From Bacteroidales bacterium (GTDB taxonomy: Bacteria; Bacteroidota; Bacteroidia; Bacteroidales; F082), in NCBI GenBank assembly GCA_019454985.1, contig JACFNF010000025.1, positions 1-35,019 on the forward strand: a stretch of DNA of 35,019 bases. The letters are read 5' to 3'. A program made the translations under genes and the position numbers. The notes beneath the pieces were generated by a model, which searched no databases, was not told where the DNA came from, and saw only the letters and a program-made list of their open reading frames with translations. This document shows, one piece after another, positions 1-7,694 of the stretch. How positions within the stretch are numbered: the stretch's first letter is position 1; each line of letters opens with the position of its first letter.

Positions 1-125
1 TTGTTTTTTCATTCATTGCCGGCGCTGCCCGCCGTTCGCGCCTGCCCGCGCACCCGACCCGGCAAGGGTTTAAAGTTTTTCGATAGTTTTTCCCGAAAAA
101 CATCTTCAAATATGCTTCTATTCAA

Positions 126-152
126 GGGCGGTTTCGACAGGCTCAACCGCCC
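126..152. repeat. REP-like palindrome
   Basis: GGGCGGTT (126-133) pairs perfectly with AACCGCCC (145-152) around an 11-base loop that contains CGACAGGCTC. Intergenic palindromes with a TTCGACAGGCTCAACC core are, from my general knowledge, frequent in bacterial genomes including Bacteroidota. Here it is a single copy, so calling it a member of a repeat family is inference. It has no T-tract and is unlikely to be an intrinsic terminator. Confidence 0.45.
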
Positions 153-362
153 ATCATCCCGATAAGATAGAAACACAGAAAAAATGAAACTTCCGATTTT
201 GCGGTTAGTCAAGGGCGAGACTGACACAGTTCTCTGAATACTCCTTCTGTCTTTTTCACGTCCATAAAATTACAAATTTAATTTGATAATCATGTCCGAG
301 TATTTAAGGGGCGGAAACATGAATAAAAGAGGAAAAAATCATTCATCTGCATAAAAGTCTTT

Positions 363-370
363 TATCTTTG
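363..370 (+). promoter_or_regulatory. Possible Bacteroidota -7 element (TATCTTTG)
   Basis: TATCTTTG matches the phylum -7 consensus TAnnTTTG and lies about 85 bases before the membrane-protein start at 455. No TTTG was found at the expected -33 spacing, so support is partial. Confidence 0.35.
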
Positions 371-454
371 CCTTGATATAAAAAATGCCGATGCGATTTC
401 AGCACAATTACTGCAAAGTCTCCATCGGAATTAAGTAATATAAACCAGAAAAAG

Positions 455-1171
455 ATGACCGAAAAAAAACAATTTGTAGCCACGGACGAAGCGAAGGGCA
501 AAGCAAAACAGCTTCGTTTGTTTGCCATGCTTGCATGGCTTCTTGCCATTGGGGGTGAAGTTTTCGCCATCCTTAAACTCATCAACAACGAAACTCTTGT
601 CTGGCTCGTTGTGACCATCGTTGTGATTCTTGCTTTAAGCATAACAGGGTCTTTGTTGTGGAAAAAGTCGAACCGTCTGGATCCGGCTTCGGAGAAGGAC
701 AAGTTCAGGTTTTTCATCCAGAACCAGCTTGGTGCCATCATGGCAGTGCTTGCCTTTTTGCCGTTAGTGATTTTTATTTTCAGCGACAAGAAGCTCGATG
801 GCAAAACCAAAGGAATAGCCGGAGCCGTGGCAGTGGTGGCACTGCTTGTGGCCGGCATCACCGGTATTGATTTCAATCCGCCTTCGATTGAGAAATACAC
901 CGAACAGATCAACAGCCAGACGGGTGAAATCAAAGAGCTTAATGCAGGAGTTGATTATGTGTATTGGACGAATCAGGGCAATAAGTATCACCTTTACGAA
1001 GACTGTCAGCACATCAAAGGCAGGGAGATTCACGGCGGAACGGTAAAAGAAGCCTGGGAGGCCCGCAAGATTGGCGATTCGGAACTGTGTTTAACTTGTA
1101 AAAAACGGGCCGAGAAGAAACTGAATGCAGAGCCTGTAGAATCTCCTGAAGCCTCTATTCCAACCGAATAG
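455..1171 (+). CDS. Four-helix membrane protein with C-terminal Cys/His (Ada-like) domain
   Basis: The protein has 238 residues and no function I can name. Four hydrophobic segments lie near residues 22-42, 48-69, 91-109 and 119-138, followed by a soluble tail. The tail holds YH (178-179), C184, H186 and a CxxC pair (C212, C215), in the order YHxxxxC...CxxC. This resembles the small metal-binding modules related to the Ada zinc domain that end many bacterial membrane or nuclease proteins; metal binding is inference. The last 15 residues are Pro/Glu-rich and probably disordered. It is a single-gene unit closed by a strong hairpin terminator and convergent with lpxA. The start is supported by the open frame and a -7 motif upstream. 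Confidence 0.7.
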   Translation: MTEKKQFVATDEAKGKAKQLRLFAMLAWLLAIGGEVFAILKLINNETLVWLVVTIVVILALSITGSLLWKKSNRLDPASEKDKFRFFIQNQLGAIMAVLAFLPLVIFIFSDKKLDGKTKGIAGAVAVVALLVAGITGIDFNPPSIEKYTEQINSQTGEIKELNAGVDYVYWTNQGNKYHLYEDCQHIKGREIHGGTVKEAWEARKIGDSELCLTCKKRAEKKLNAEPVESPEASIPTE

Positions 1172-1199
1172 GAAGCCGATTACGACAAGTAAAAACGCA

Positions 1200-1237
1200 C
1201 AACGCCCTCGCTTCGTCCGAAGCGAGGGCGTTGTTTT
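1200..1237. terminator. Strong bidirectional intrinsic terminator
   Basis: A perfect 15-bp stem (1200-1214 with 1219-1233) and a GTCC loop are followed by TTTT on the plus strand. Plus-strand A-runs at 1191-1195 give a T-tract on the minus strand. It lies between the convergent ends of the membrane-protein gene (1171) and lpxA (1259), so it can serve both. Confidence 0.9.
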
Positions 1238-1258
1238 GTAGCAGAATTGGTTAGCAAA

Positions 1259-2047
1259 TTATTCTCTGCTTTTGCCATATCCTTTCATGATTCCCCTTGT
1301 GGAGTTTGCAATAAAACTCAGAATCTCATCGCGGTCGGGTGAAGACGGCACATTGGCCTCGATATAGTTAAGAGCTTGGCTTACGTTGTAACCTTTGAGG
1401 TAGATGATGCGATAGATATCCTGAATGGCGTTGATACGTTCGTCGCTGAAGCCACGGCGGCGCAGCCCGATGGAGTTCACACCGACATACGACAGAGGTT
1501 CGCGCCCTGCTTTGGTGAAAGGCGGCACGTCTTTCCGCGCCATCCCTCCGCCGCTAATCATCGAGTGGGCGCCAATCTGAACAAACTGATGCACAGCAGC
1601 CAGCCCGCCAATAATTGCCCAATCGTCAATGCGGATATGGCCGGCTAAGTTGCAGGCATTGGCTAAAATCACATTATTCCCGATGATACAATCGTGGGCA
1701 ATATGCACATAGGCCATCAGCAGGCAGTTGTTGCCCACCACTGTTTCCCAGTTGGCTTTTGTCCCCCGATTGATGGTAACAAACTCACGGATGGTGGTAT
1801 TGTCGCCAATGCGGACGATGGTTTCTTCGCCGGCATATTTCAGGTCTTGCGGAATGGCCGAAATGACAGCACCTGGAAATATACGGCAGTTTTTCCCGAT
1901 ACGTGCACCCTCCATGATGGTTACATTGGAACCAATCCAGGTTCCTTCTTCGATGACCACGTTCTTTTCAATATTCACAAAAGGCTCAATCACCACGGTA
2001 TTGGCAATTTTAGCTTGTGGATGGACATAAGCCAGCGGTTGGTTCAT
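1259..2047 (-). CDS. lpxA: Acyl-[ACP]--UDP-N-acetylglucosamine O-acyltransferase
   Basis: LpxA catalyses the first step of lipid A synthesis in the cytoplasm, moving a 3-hydroxyacyl chain from acyl carrier protein to UDP-GlcNAc. The 262-residue length is usual. The N-terminal two thirds is a left-handed beta-helix of hexapeptide repeats (for example IEEGTWIGSNVTIMEGARIG), with the typical AIPQDLKY loop near residue 64. The family catalytic histidine is visible in HIAHDC (H118). The C-terminal third is the helical domain. It is last in an lpxD-lpxC-fabZ-lpxA run; 29 bases separate it from fabZ, so co-transcription is likely. Confidence 0.96.
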   Translation of the reverse strand: MNQPLAYVHPQAKIANTVVIEPFVNIEKNVVIEEGTWIGSNVTIMEGARIGKNCRIFPGAVISAIPQDLKYAGEETIVRIGDNTTIREFVTINRGTKANWETVVGNNCLLMAYVHIAHDCIIGNNVILANACNLAGHIRIDDWAIIGGLAAVHQFVQIGAHSMISGGGMARKDVPPFTKAGREPLSYVGVNSIGLRRRGFSDERINAIQDIYRIIYLKGYNVSQALNYIEANVPSSPDRDEILSFIANSTRGIMKGYGKSRE

Positions 2048-2076
2048 TCTGATTGTGTTTTATTGAATAAAAAGAC

Positions 2077-2547
2077 TTATTTCTTGGATATTTGTGCCAT
2101 CATCGAACTTTCGGCTACGACTTTGTTCCCCACATAAGCAAGGCCACGCATATGACAGATCCCTCTGCGCACTGGAGCAATAAGTTCGAGAACAAAAATG
2201 ATGGTGTCGCCAGGCACCACTTTCTGACGAAATTTCACTTCTTCTATTTTGAGGAAATATGTCAAGTAGTTTTCAGGGTCGGGAACCTGACTCAGGACAA
2301 AAATTCCCCCGGTCTGTGCCATTGCTTCAATCAACAATACGCCAGGCATTACAGGCTCTTGAGGGAAATGGCCGACAAAAAATGGCTCGTTCATGGTAGC
2401 GTTCTTCAACCCAACGATATAGGTGTCGGTTAGCTCCAGAATTCGGTCAACCAACAGGAAAGGCGGACGATGGGGCAATAGTTTCTGGATTTGCAGAATG
2501 TCGTAAACAGGTTCTTTGAGCAAATCAAATGGAGGTTCTTTCATCAT
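2077..2547 (-). CDS. fabZ: 3-hydroxyacyl-[ACP] dehydratase (FabZ), separate from LpxC
   Basis: FabZ dehydrates 3-hydroxyacyl-ACP in fatty-acid elongation and competes with LpxA for the same substrate. The 156-residue hot-dog domain shows LLPHRPPFLLVD (24-35) and the catalytic His and Glu in GHFPQEPVMPGVLLIEAMAQ (H60, E74). In most Bacteroidota this domain is fused to the C-terminus of LpxC. Here it starts 5 bases after the lpxC stop in another frame. The first 16 residues (PPFDLLKEPVYDI) look like the fusion linker rather than a normal FabZ N-terminus. The fabZ frame is open upstream of its ATG through the end of lpxC, and I see no Shine-Dalgarno site. This may be a natural gene fission or one indel in a fusion. 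Confidence 0.93.
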   Translation of the reverse strand: MMKEPPFDLLKEPVYDILQIQKLLPHRPPFLLVDRILELTDTYIVGLKNATMNEPFFVGHFPQEPVMPGVLLIEAMAQTGGIFVLSQVPDPENYLTYFLKIEEVKFRQKVVPGDTIIFVLELIAPVRRGICHMRGLAYVGNKVVAESSMMAQISKK

Positions 2548-2552
2548 AGCAA

Positions 2553-3467
2553 TCAGTGTTTTGTGTGTTTGTATATGAGTCTGGCAAATTCGGTATTGGC
2601 GTAATGACCCGGTTTGTAAACGGTGAAATGTCCTTTGATTCGGCGCCCGACCAGGCTTAAATCGCCGATCAGGTCGAGCAGTTTATGACGTGCGGGTTCG
2701 TTGTCGAAATGGAGTTCTAAGTTGTTCAATATACCTTCGGGTTTTACTTTTACCTTCGGCTTTTTGAACAGGTCGGCCAAACGGTCGAGCTCTTCCTGGC
2801 TTACCGCACGGTTTATAAAAACGATGGCATTGTCTAAGTCGCCACCTTTAATCAGGTTATTGTGAAGCAGAAATTCGAGCTCGTGAAGAAAAACGAAAGT
2901 CCGGCATGGGGCGATTTCTTTTGCAAAATCTTCAAGACGTTCGAGATGAGCAGTCTGCACATTGAGCACCTGTGTGTTGTAGTCAATCTTCACATCTGCC
3001 ATAAAGTGTCCTGCGGGTTCAACTTTCAGTTCAAAACCCTTTTCCGGATCGGAGAGACGAAGTTCTTCGGTAATGATGATATATTCCCGCTCCTGGAGTT
3101 GTGGCTGTATTCCGGCATTTTGGAGCGCTTCGACAAAATATTTTGCACTTCCGTCGCGGATGGGCATTTCTTCCACATCCACATCAATCATCACATTATC
3201 AATACCCAATCCGGTGAGCGAGGCCATCACATGTTCGATGGTGTATATCCTGAGATCGCCGATACCAATGGCGGTTCCGCGGGAGGTATCCACCACATAG
3301 TCAATATGCGCAGGTATGACGGGATTGCCGGGTTTGTCGGTGCGGCGGAACTTCACTCCATGACCGGCTTCTGCCGGATGAAAAGTGATGGTTCCTTTTT
3401 GCCCGGTATGCAACCCTACACCTTCAACAGAAACTGGGTTTTTAATTGTGCACTGGTACTCAGCCAT
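2553..3467 (-). CDS. lpxC: UDP-3-O-acyl-N-acetylglucosamine deacetylase
   Basis: LpxC is the zinc deacetylase that commits UDP-acyl-GlcNAc to lipid A. It has 304 residues, the length of stand-alone LpxC. Metal and catalytic positions are recognisable: H79 in TIEHVMASL, the DGSA motif at 105-108, H261 and D265 in HKLLDLIGDL, and H288 in YKPGH. The protein stops at ARLIYKHTKH, where Bacteroidota homologues normally run on into FabZ. A -7-like motif on the minus strand lies about 30 bases upstream, so the gene may have its own promoter inside the cluster. Confidence 0.95.
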   Translation of the reverse strand: MAEYQCTIKNPVSVEGVGLHTGQKGTITFHPAEAGHGVKFRRTDKPGNPVIPAHIDYVVDTSRGTAIGIGDLRIYTIEHVMASLTGLGIDNVMIDVDVEEMPIRDGSAKYFVEALQNAGIQPQLQEREYIIITEELRLSDPEKGFELKVEPAGHFMADVKIDYNTQVLNVQTAHLERLEDFAKEIAPCRTFVFLHELEFLLHNNLIKGGDLDNAIVFINRAVSQEELDRLADLFKKPKVKVKPEGILNNLELHFDNEPARHKLLDLIGDLSLVGRRIKGHFTVYKPGHYANTEFARLIYKHTKH

Positions 3468-3498
3468 ATAACAGAGATTCGTTTTTCTGATTTTTTGG

Positions 3499-3506
3499 CA
3501 AAGCTA
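3499..3506 (-). promoter_or_regulatory. Possible -7 element upstream of lpxC (TAGCTTTG)
   Basis: Read on the minus strand, TAGCTTTG fits TAnnTTTG and sits 32 bases before the lpxC ATG. The nearest upstream TTTG is only 11 bases away rather than about 20, so this is a weak call. Confidence 0.3.
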
Positions 3507-3532
3507 TAGATTTTTAGCAAAACACCCTGTGC

Positions 3533-4567
3533 TTAACGGTTCAGGCTTTCGATCTTCTGTTCGAGTTCCTGAATTTTCTTTGCCATCTGGTCTAATCGTT
3601 TAAAATGAACACTTGCCCGTTTGTATTCACTCAGGGCAAATGCCGGACTTCCCATGAAAATTCCTCCGGTTTCACGGATAGAGCTTCCCACGCCCGACTG
3701 TGCGGCAAGTTTTACCCCATCGGCAATACTGATGTGGCCGGCTAAGCCCACCTGTCCGCCAAACATGCAGTTGCGACCAATTTTTGTTGAGCCGCTGACG
3801 CCGGTCTGTGCAGCCATCACCGTATTTTCGCCCACCTCCACATTGTGGGCAATTTGCACCAGATTATCGAGTTTCACACCTTTGCGGATGATGGTGCTAC
3901 CGAGTGTGGCACGGTCAATGGTTGTGTTGGCCCCAATTTCGACATCCTCTTCGATGACGACAATACCGGTTTGCGGTACTTTTTCGTAATGCTGATCCTG
4001 TTGCTGGGCAAACCCGAAACCATCGCTGCCAATCACGCAGCCGGCATGAATCACCGAACGGTTTCCCACTTTGGTTCCGGCATAAAGCTTAGCTCCGGGA
4101 TGAATCACCACATCCTCGCCAATCTCGCAGCGATCGCCTATATACACCTGGGGATAGATTTTGCTACGGTTGCCAATGATAGCGTTTTGACCCACAACGA
4201 CAAACTCACCCAGATAAATCTCCTCGCCCAGCCGGCTGCTGTCAGACACAAAAGCCAAGGACGACACTCCTTTTTTATCGGCCTGAAACTGCTCCACTAA
4301 CCTGAGCACCTGTGCAAACGCGCTATAAGCATCGGCTACACGAATCAATGTCGCTCGGATTGGCTCGGATGCTACAAAATCGCGATTCACAATAACCACT
4401 GAACTGGTTGTGGAATAAATATATGGTGTATATTTGGGATTAGCCAAAAAACTGAGTGCACCCGGTTGCCCCTCCTCAATGCGGGCAATGGAAGATACTT
4501 CAATTTCGGGATCTCCTTCGACCGCCCCGGCAAGTAATCCGGCAATCTGAGCCGCAGTGAATTTCAT
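3533..4567 (-). CDS. lpxD: UDP-3-O-(3-hydroxyacyl)glucosamine N-acyltransferase
   Basis: LpxD performs the third step of lipid A synthesis, N-acylating the LpxC product. The 344 residues comprise an N-terminal uridine-binding domain (about 1-100), a left-handed beta-helix of hexapeptide repeats (about 105-310), and a C-terminal helix ending in a coiled-coil-like stretch rich in Leu, Glu and Lys. The family catalytic histidine is H241 in QIAHNVEVG. The signature GSDGFGFA (180-187) is present. It is first of the four-gene lipid A cluster; 65 bases separate it from lpxC. Confidence 0.96.
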   Translation of the reverse strand: MKFTAAQIAGLLAGAVEGDPEIEVSSIARIEEGQPGALSFLANPKYTPYIYSTTSSVVIVNRDFVASEPIRATLIRVADAYSAFAQVLRLVEQFQADKKGVSSLAFVSDSSRLGEEIYLGEFVVVGQNAIIGNRSKIYPQVYIGDRCEIGEDVVIHPGAKLYAGTKVGNRSVIHAGCVIGSDGFGFAQQQDQHYEKVPQTGIVVIEEDVEIGANTTIDRATLGSTIIRKGVKLDNLVQIAHNVEVGENTVMAAQTGVSGSTKIGRNCMFGGQVGLAGHISIADGVKLAAQSGVGSSIRETGGIFMGSPAFALSEYKRASVHFKRLDQMAKKIQELEQKIESLNR

Positions 4568-4752
4568 ATGTTGCAGTTTTTGATAAAAAGTGCTGCAAGT
4601 TAGAATATTTTCACAAACAAAAGGCCGCCTTCAGTTTGTTGTTGAAACACAAATAAAAACAGTCTTGTTTTAATTTGTAAAGTGCTAATTTTCATTAACT
4701 TTCCTTAATTTGCTTTAACGTTTTTTAACGACAAAGCTCCCTTTGGGCTTGC

Positions 4753-4760
4753 TATCTTTG
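4753..4760 (+). promoter_or_regulatory. Bacteroidota -7 element of the Bat operon (TATCTTTG)
   Basis: TATCTTTG matches TAnnTTTG and lies 29 bases before the moxR ATG, at the head of a nine-gene co-directional run. No well-spaced TTTG is seen at -33. Confidence 0.5.
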
Positions 4761-4789
4761 CCACTCAAAAAAAATAATATTATCAAGCT

Positions 4790-5782
4790 ATGATTGTAAC
4801 GGACATCAAAGAGCTCAACGAAAAGATTCAGCGTGAAAGTCAGTTCATTGACCTGATCACTCTGGAAATGAACAAAGTCATTGTCGGACAAAAAATGATG
4901 ACTGAACGTTTGTTGATCGGACTTCTTGCCAACGGCCACATTCTTTTAGAAGGGGTTCCCGGCCTTGCGAAAACCTTAGCCATCAAATCGCTCGCTCAGA
5001 TTGTAAAAGCCGATTTCAGCAGGATTCAGTTTACACCCGATCTTTTGCCCGCCGACCTTATTGGCACACTGATATACAGCCAGAAGAAAGAGGAGTTTGT
5101 AGTGCGCAAAGGTCCGGTTTTTGCCAATTTCATTTTAGCCGACGAAATCAACCGTTCGCCAGCCAAGGTACAGAGCGCACTTTTGGAAGCAATGCAGGAA
5201 AAGCAGGTGACTATTGGCGACGAGACCTATGCCCTGCCCGACCCATTCTTAGTATTAGCCACCCAAAACCCTATCGAACAGGAAGGCACCTATCCCCTGC
5301 CCGAGGCACAGGTGGATCGTTTTATGCTCAAAGTGGTGATTACTTATCCGAAGAAAGAAGAGGAAAAGCTGATTCTTCGTCAAAACATCACCAACGAGAT
5401 AAAAACCACGATGAGTCTCCTCAATACCGACGAGATCATCAGAGCACGCCAGGTGGTGAGGGAGGTTTATTTAGATGAAAAAATCGAGAATTATATCACT
5501 GATATTGTATTCGCCTCACGTTTTCCTGCCGATTATCGCCTGAAGCGTTTCGAAAACTTCATCAGCTACGGCAGCTCCCCGCGTGCCAGCATCAACCTGG
5601 CTTTGGCCAGTAAAGCGTATGCGTTTATCAAACGCCGCGGCTATGTGATTCCGGAAGACGTGCGCGCCGTAGCACACGATGTGATGCGCCATCGCATTGG
5701 GCTGACTTATGAAGCCGAAGCCGAAAACATCACCACCGAAGAAATCATCAACGAAATTCTCAACACCATCGAGGTGCCATAA
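4790..5782 (+). CDS. moxR: MoxR-family AAA+ ATPase
   Basis: MoxR ATPases act as chaperone-like partners of von Willebrand A proteins. This 330-residue protein has Walker A GVPGLAKT (55-62), Walker B ILADEIN with the acidic pair at 118-119, and the family stretch NPIEQEGTYPLPEAQVDRFM near residues 164-183. It is the first gene of the Bat operon and is followed after 18 bases by a DUF58 protein, the standard moxR-DUF58-bat order in Bacteroidota. The likely role is ATP-driven remodelling or metal loading of the downstream vWA proteins; that role is inferred from the family. Confidence 0.95.
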   Translation: MIVTDIKELNEKIQRESQFIDLITLEMNKVIVGQKMMTERLLIGLLANGHILLEGVPGLAKTLAIKSLAQIVKADFSRIQFTPDLLPADLIGTLIYSQKKEEFVVRKGPVFANFILADEINRSPAKVQSALLEAMQEKQVTIGDETYALPDPFLVLATQNPIEQEGTYPLPEAQVDRFMLKVVITYPKKEEEKLILRQNITNEIKTTMSLLNTDEIIRARQVVREVYLDEKIENYITDIVFASRFPADYRLKRFENFISYGSSPRASINLALASKAYAFIKRRGYVIPEDVRAVAHDVMRHRIGLTYEAEAENITTEEIINEILNTIEVP

Positions 5783-5800
5783 GAAAAAACCCTCCTGAGC

Positions 5801-6682
5801 ATGGACACCACAACAACGGGACAGGAAATATTCAAGAAGGTCAGGAAAATTGAGATCAAAACCCGCGGATTGTCGCAACAGATCTTCTCGGGGCAGTATC
5901 ATAGCGCCTTCAAAGGCCGCGGAATGGCTTTCAGCGAAGTGCGCGAATACCAGTATGGCGACGACATACGCAACATTGACTGGAACGTCACCGCCCGGTT
6001 CAACCATCCTTTTGTGAAGATTTTTGAAGAAGAACGCGAACTCACGGTGATGTTGCTCATTGACGTGTCGGCCTCTAATGTTTTTGGCTCCGGCAAACAG
6101 CTCAAAAAGATGCTAGCCGCAGAGTTGGCTGCGGTTCTGGCTTTTTCGGCCATCCAAAACAACGACAAAGTCGGGGTGATCTTTTTCAGCGATCAGATTG
6201 AGAAGTTCATTCCGCCGAAAAAAGAAACCAGCCATATTTTGCGTATCATCCGCGAAATCATCAGCTTTGAACCCCGGCATCAAAACACAGATATCGGTGA
6301 GGCTCTGCGTTTTCTGACCAGCGCCATCAAAAAACGCTCAACAGCCTTTTTGATTTCCGATATGATTAGTCCCGATTTTGAGCAACCGTTGCGTATTGCT
6401 GCCCGCAAACATGACCTGATTGCCCTGCGTATCACCGATAAACGCGAGATGGAACTGCCCCCGGCAGGGCTTATCCGTTTTGCCGACAGCGAATCAGGGC
6501 AGCAATTCTGGGTTGACACGTCATCAGAAGAAACACGGCAACACTATCAACGATGGATCAGACACCAGATCGCCGGGCTGGATAACCTTTTTACCAGAAA
6601 CGGCGTAGATAACACCCCCGTATTTACGGATGAGGATTATGTGAAACCTTTGATGAGACTGTTTAAAAAAAGAGGTAAATGA
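5801..6682 (+). CDS. DUF58 domain protein of the Bat operon
   Basis: This 293-residue protein carries the DUF58 signature FSEVREYQYGDDIRNIDWNV (44-63) followed by a von Willebrand A-like fold with a MIDAS-type DVSAS (88-92). No transmembrane segment is evident, so it is probably cytosolic or peripheral. It lies between the MoxR ATPase and the membrane Bat proteins, where DUF58 proteins are usual. It probably links the ATPase to the membrane vWA partners; this is inference. Confidence 0.93.
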   Translation: MDTTTTGQEIFKKVRKIEIKTRGLSQQIFSGQYHSAFKGRGMAFSEVREYQYGDDIRNIDWNVTARFNHPFVKIFEEERELTVMLLIDVSASNVFGSGKQLKKMLAAELAAVLAFSAIQNNDKVGVIFFSDQIEKFIPPKKETSHILRIIREIISFEPRHQNTDIGEALRFLTSAIKKRSTAFLISDMISPDFEQPLRIAARKHDLIALRITDKREMELPPAGLIRFADSESGQQFWVDTSSEETRQHYQRWIRHQIAGLDNLFTRNGVDNTPVFTDEDYVKPLMRLFKKRGK

Positions 6683-6728
6683 AGCCGGCATCATGCCTGT
6701 TCAATATGCCCTGACAACAAAAACTGGA

Positions 6729-7694
6729 ATGAAACACTGGTTAATCAGCATCATTTTTGTCATGACCATAGCCCCGCTCACTGCACAGCAGGTGGAGGCC
6801 ATCGGCCGGTTGAGCGCCGATACGGTTGTGCCGGGTCAACAATTTGGATTTGAACTATTGCTTAAAACACCCTCTACTTTCCAGGTGAAATGGCCTGTTT
6901 TTGCCGATACCCTCAGCGCATCGGTGGAAGTGCTTGAGCGAGGAGCTGTTGAGACTTCAAAACCCGACGAACAGGGGAATAAAATCATACGGCAAAAAAT
7001 AGCACTTACAACTTTCGATACCGGATGGATAAGTATTCCAGCCCAGCACATTCGGTTTTCGCCTGAAGGTGACACTTCCACACATTATATTGTAGAGTCG
7101 AACCCACTCATGCTCAGGGTTTTGTCAGTGCCTGTAGATACGACAGCCGCTTTCAAACCAATCAAGAATACCCTGAGCCTGCCCCTTAGTTTTGCCGAGG
7201 TTTTGCCCTGGCTCATTGGCCTCGTTGTGTTGGCAGCATTCGTTTATTTGGCATCACGCTGGTGGAAGAAACGTAAAAAAAGGAGTACTCCCGAAAGCAA
7301 TGAAACGGTGCCCGGCCTGCCACCACACGAGCTTGCGCTTGAACGTCTCGAACAATTACGTTTGGAGCGTCTGTGGCAGCAGGGGCAGTTGAAAGAATAT
7401 CACACTCGCCTTTCGGATATTGTCAGGGCTTATATCGAAACCGAGTTTCCGGTGAATGCCGTTGAGATGACCACTTTCGAGATTCTTCAGGCCTTGAACC
7501 CTCTGCGTATCAATGAAGAAGCAATGCAAAAGCTCCAACTTGCCTTAGAACTTTCCGACTTAGTGAAATTTGCCAAAGCACAGCCTTCGGGGATGGAAAA
7601 CGACATGAGCTTAAACCATCTGGCTGACTTTGTCAGGGAAAGCCATCAAACGGTTAAAGATGTGCAGGCTGAAAAAACGGAGGAGGCGTTATGA
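6729..7694 (+). CDS. BatD-like membrane protein of the Bat operon
   Basis: I chose the ATG at 6729 because it begins a signal peptide (MKHWLISIIFVMTIAPLTAQ); the frame extends back to 6693. The 321 residues comprise a periplasmic beta-rich domain (about 21-155), a transmembrane helix near 168-186, a basic stop (RWWKKRKKR), and a cytoplasmic helical domain resembling the BatD C-terminus (LERLWQQGQLKEYHTRLSDI). It corresponds to the unnamed gene commonly found between the DUF58 gene and batA in Bacteroidota. It overlaps batA by 4 bases, suggesting translational coupling. Confidence 0.8.
   Translation: MKHWLISIIFVMTIAPLTAQQVEAIGRLSADTVVPGQQFGFELLLKTPSTFQVKWPVFADTLSASVEVLERGAVETSKPDEQGNKIIRQKIALTTFDTGWISIPAQHIRFSPEGDTSTHYIVESNPLMLRVLSVPVDTTAAFKPIKNTLSLPLSFAEVLPWLIGLVVLAAFVYLASRWWKKRKKRSTPESNETVPGLPPHELALERLEQLRLERLWQQGQLKEYHTRLSDIVRAYIETEFPVNAVEMTTFEILQALNPLRINEEAMQKLQLALELSDLVKFAKAQPSGMENDMSLNHLADFVRESHQTVKDVQAEKTEEAL

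Larger units (their letters stand above)
1..454. other. Intergenic region with GC-rich patch and palindrome
   Basis: I find no convincing gene here. Bases 17-65 are strikingly GC-rich compared with their surroundings and are bounded by a short inverted repeat (TTGCCGG at 16-22, CCGGCAA at 59-65). An 8-bp palindrome follows at 126-152. A 72-codon open frame on the minus strand covers both but shows no family I recognise. The remainder, 180-454, is AT-rich leader for the next gene and contains one promoter-like -7 motif. Confidence 0.6.

Noticed and set aside
9..227. 72-codon minus-strand open frame at the left edge
   Set aside because: It spans the GC-rich patch and the palindrome and has no recognisable domain or leader.
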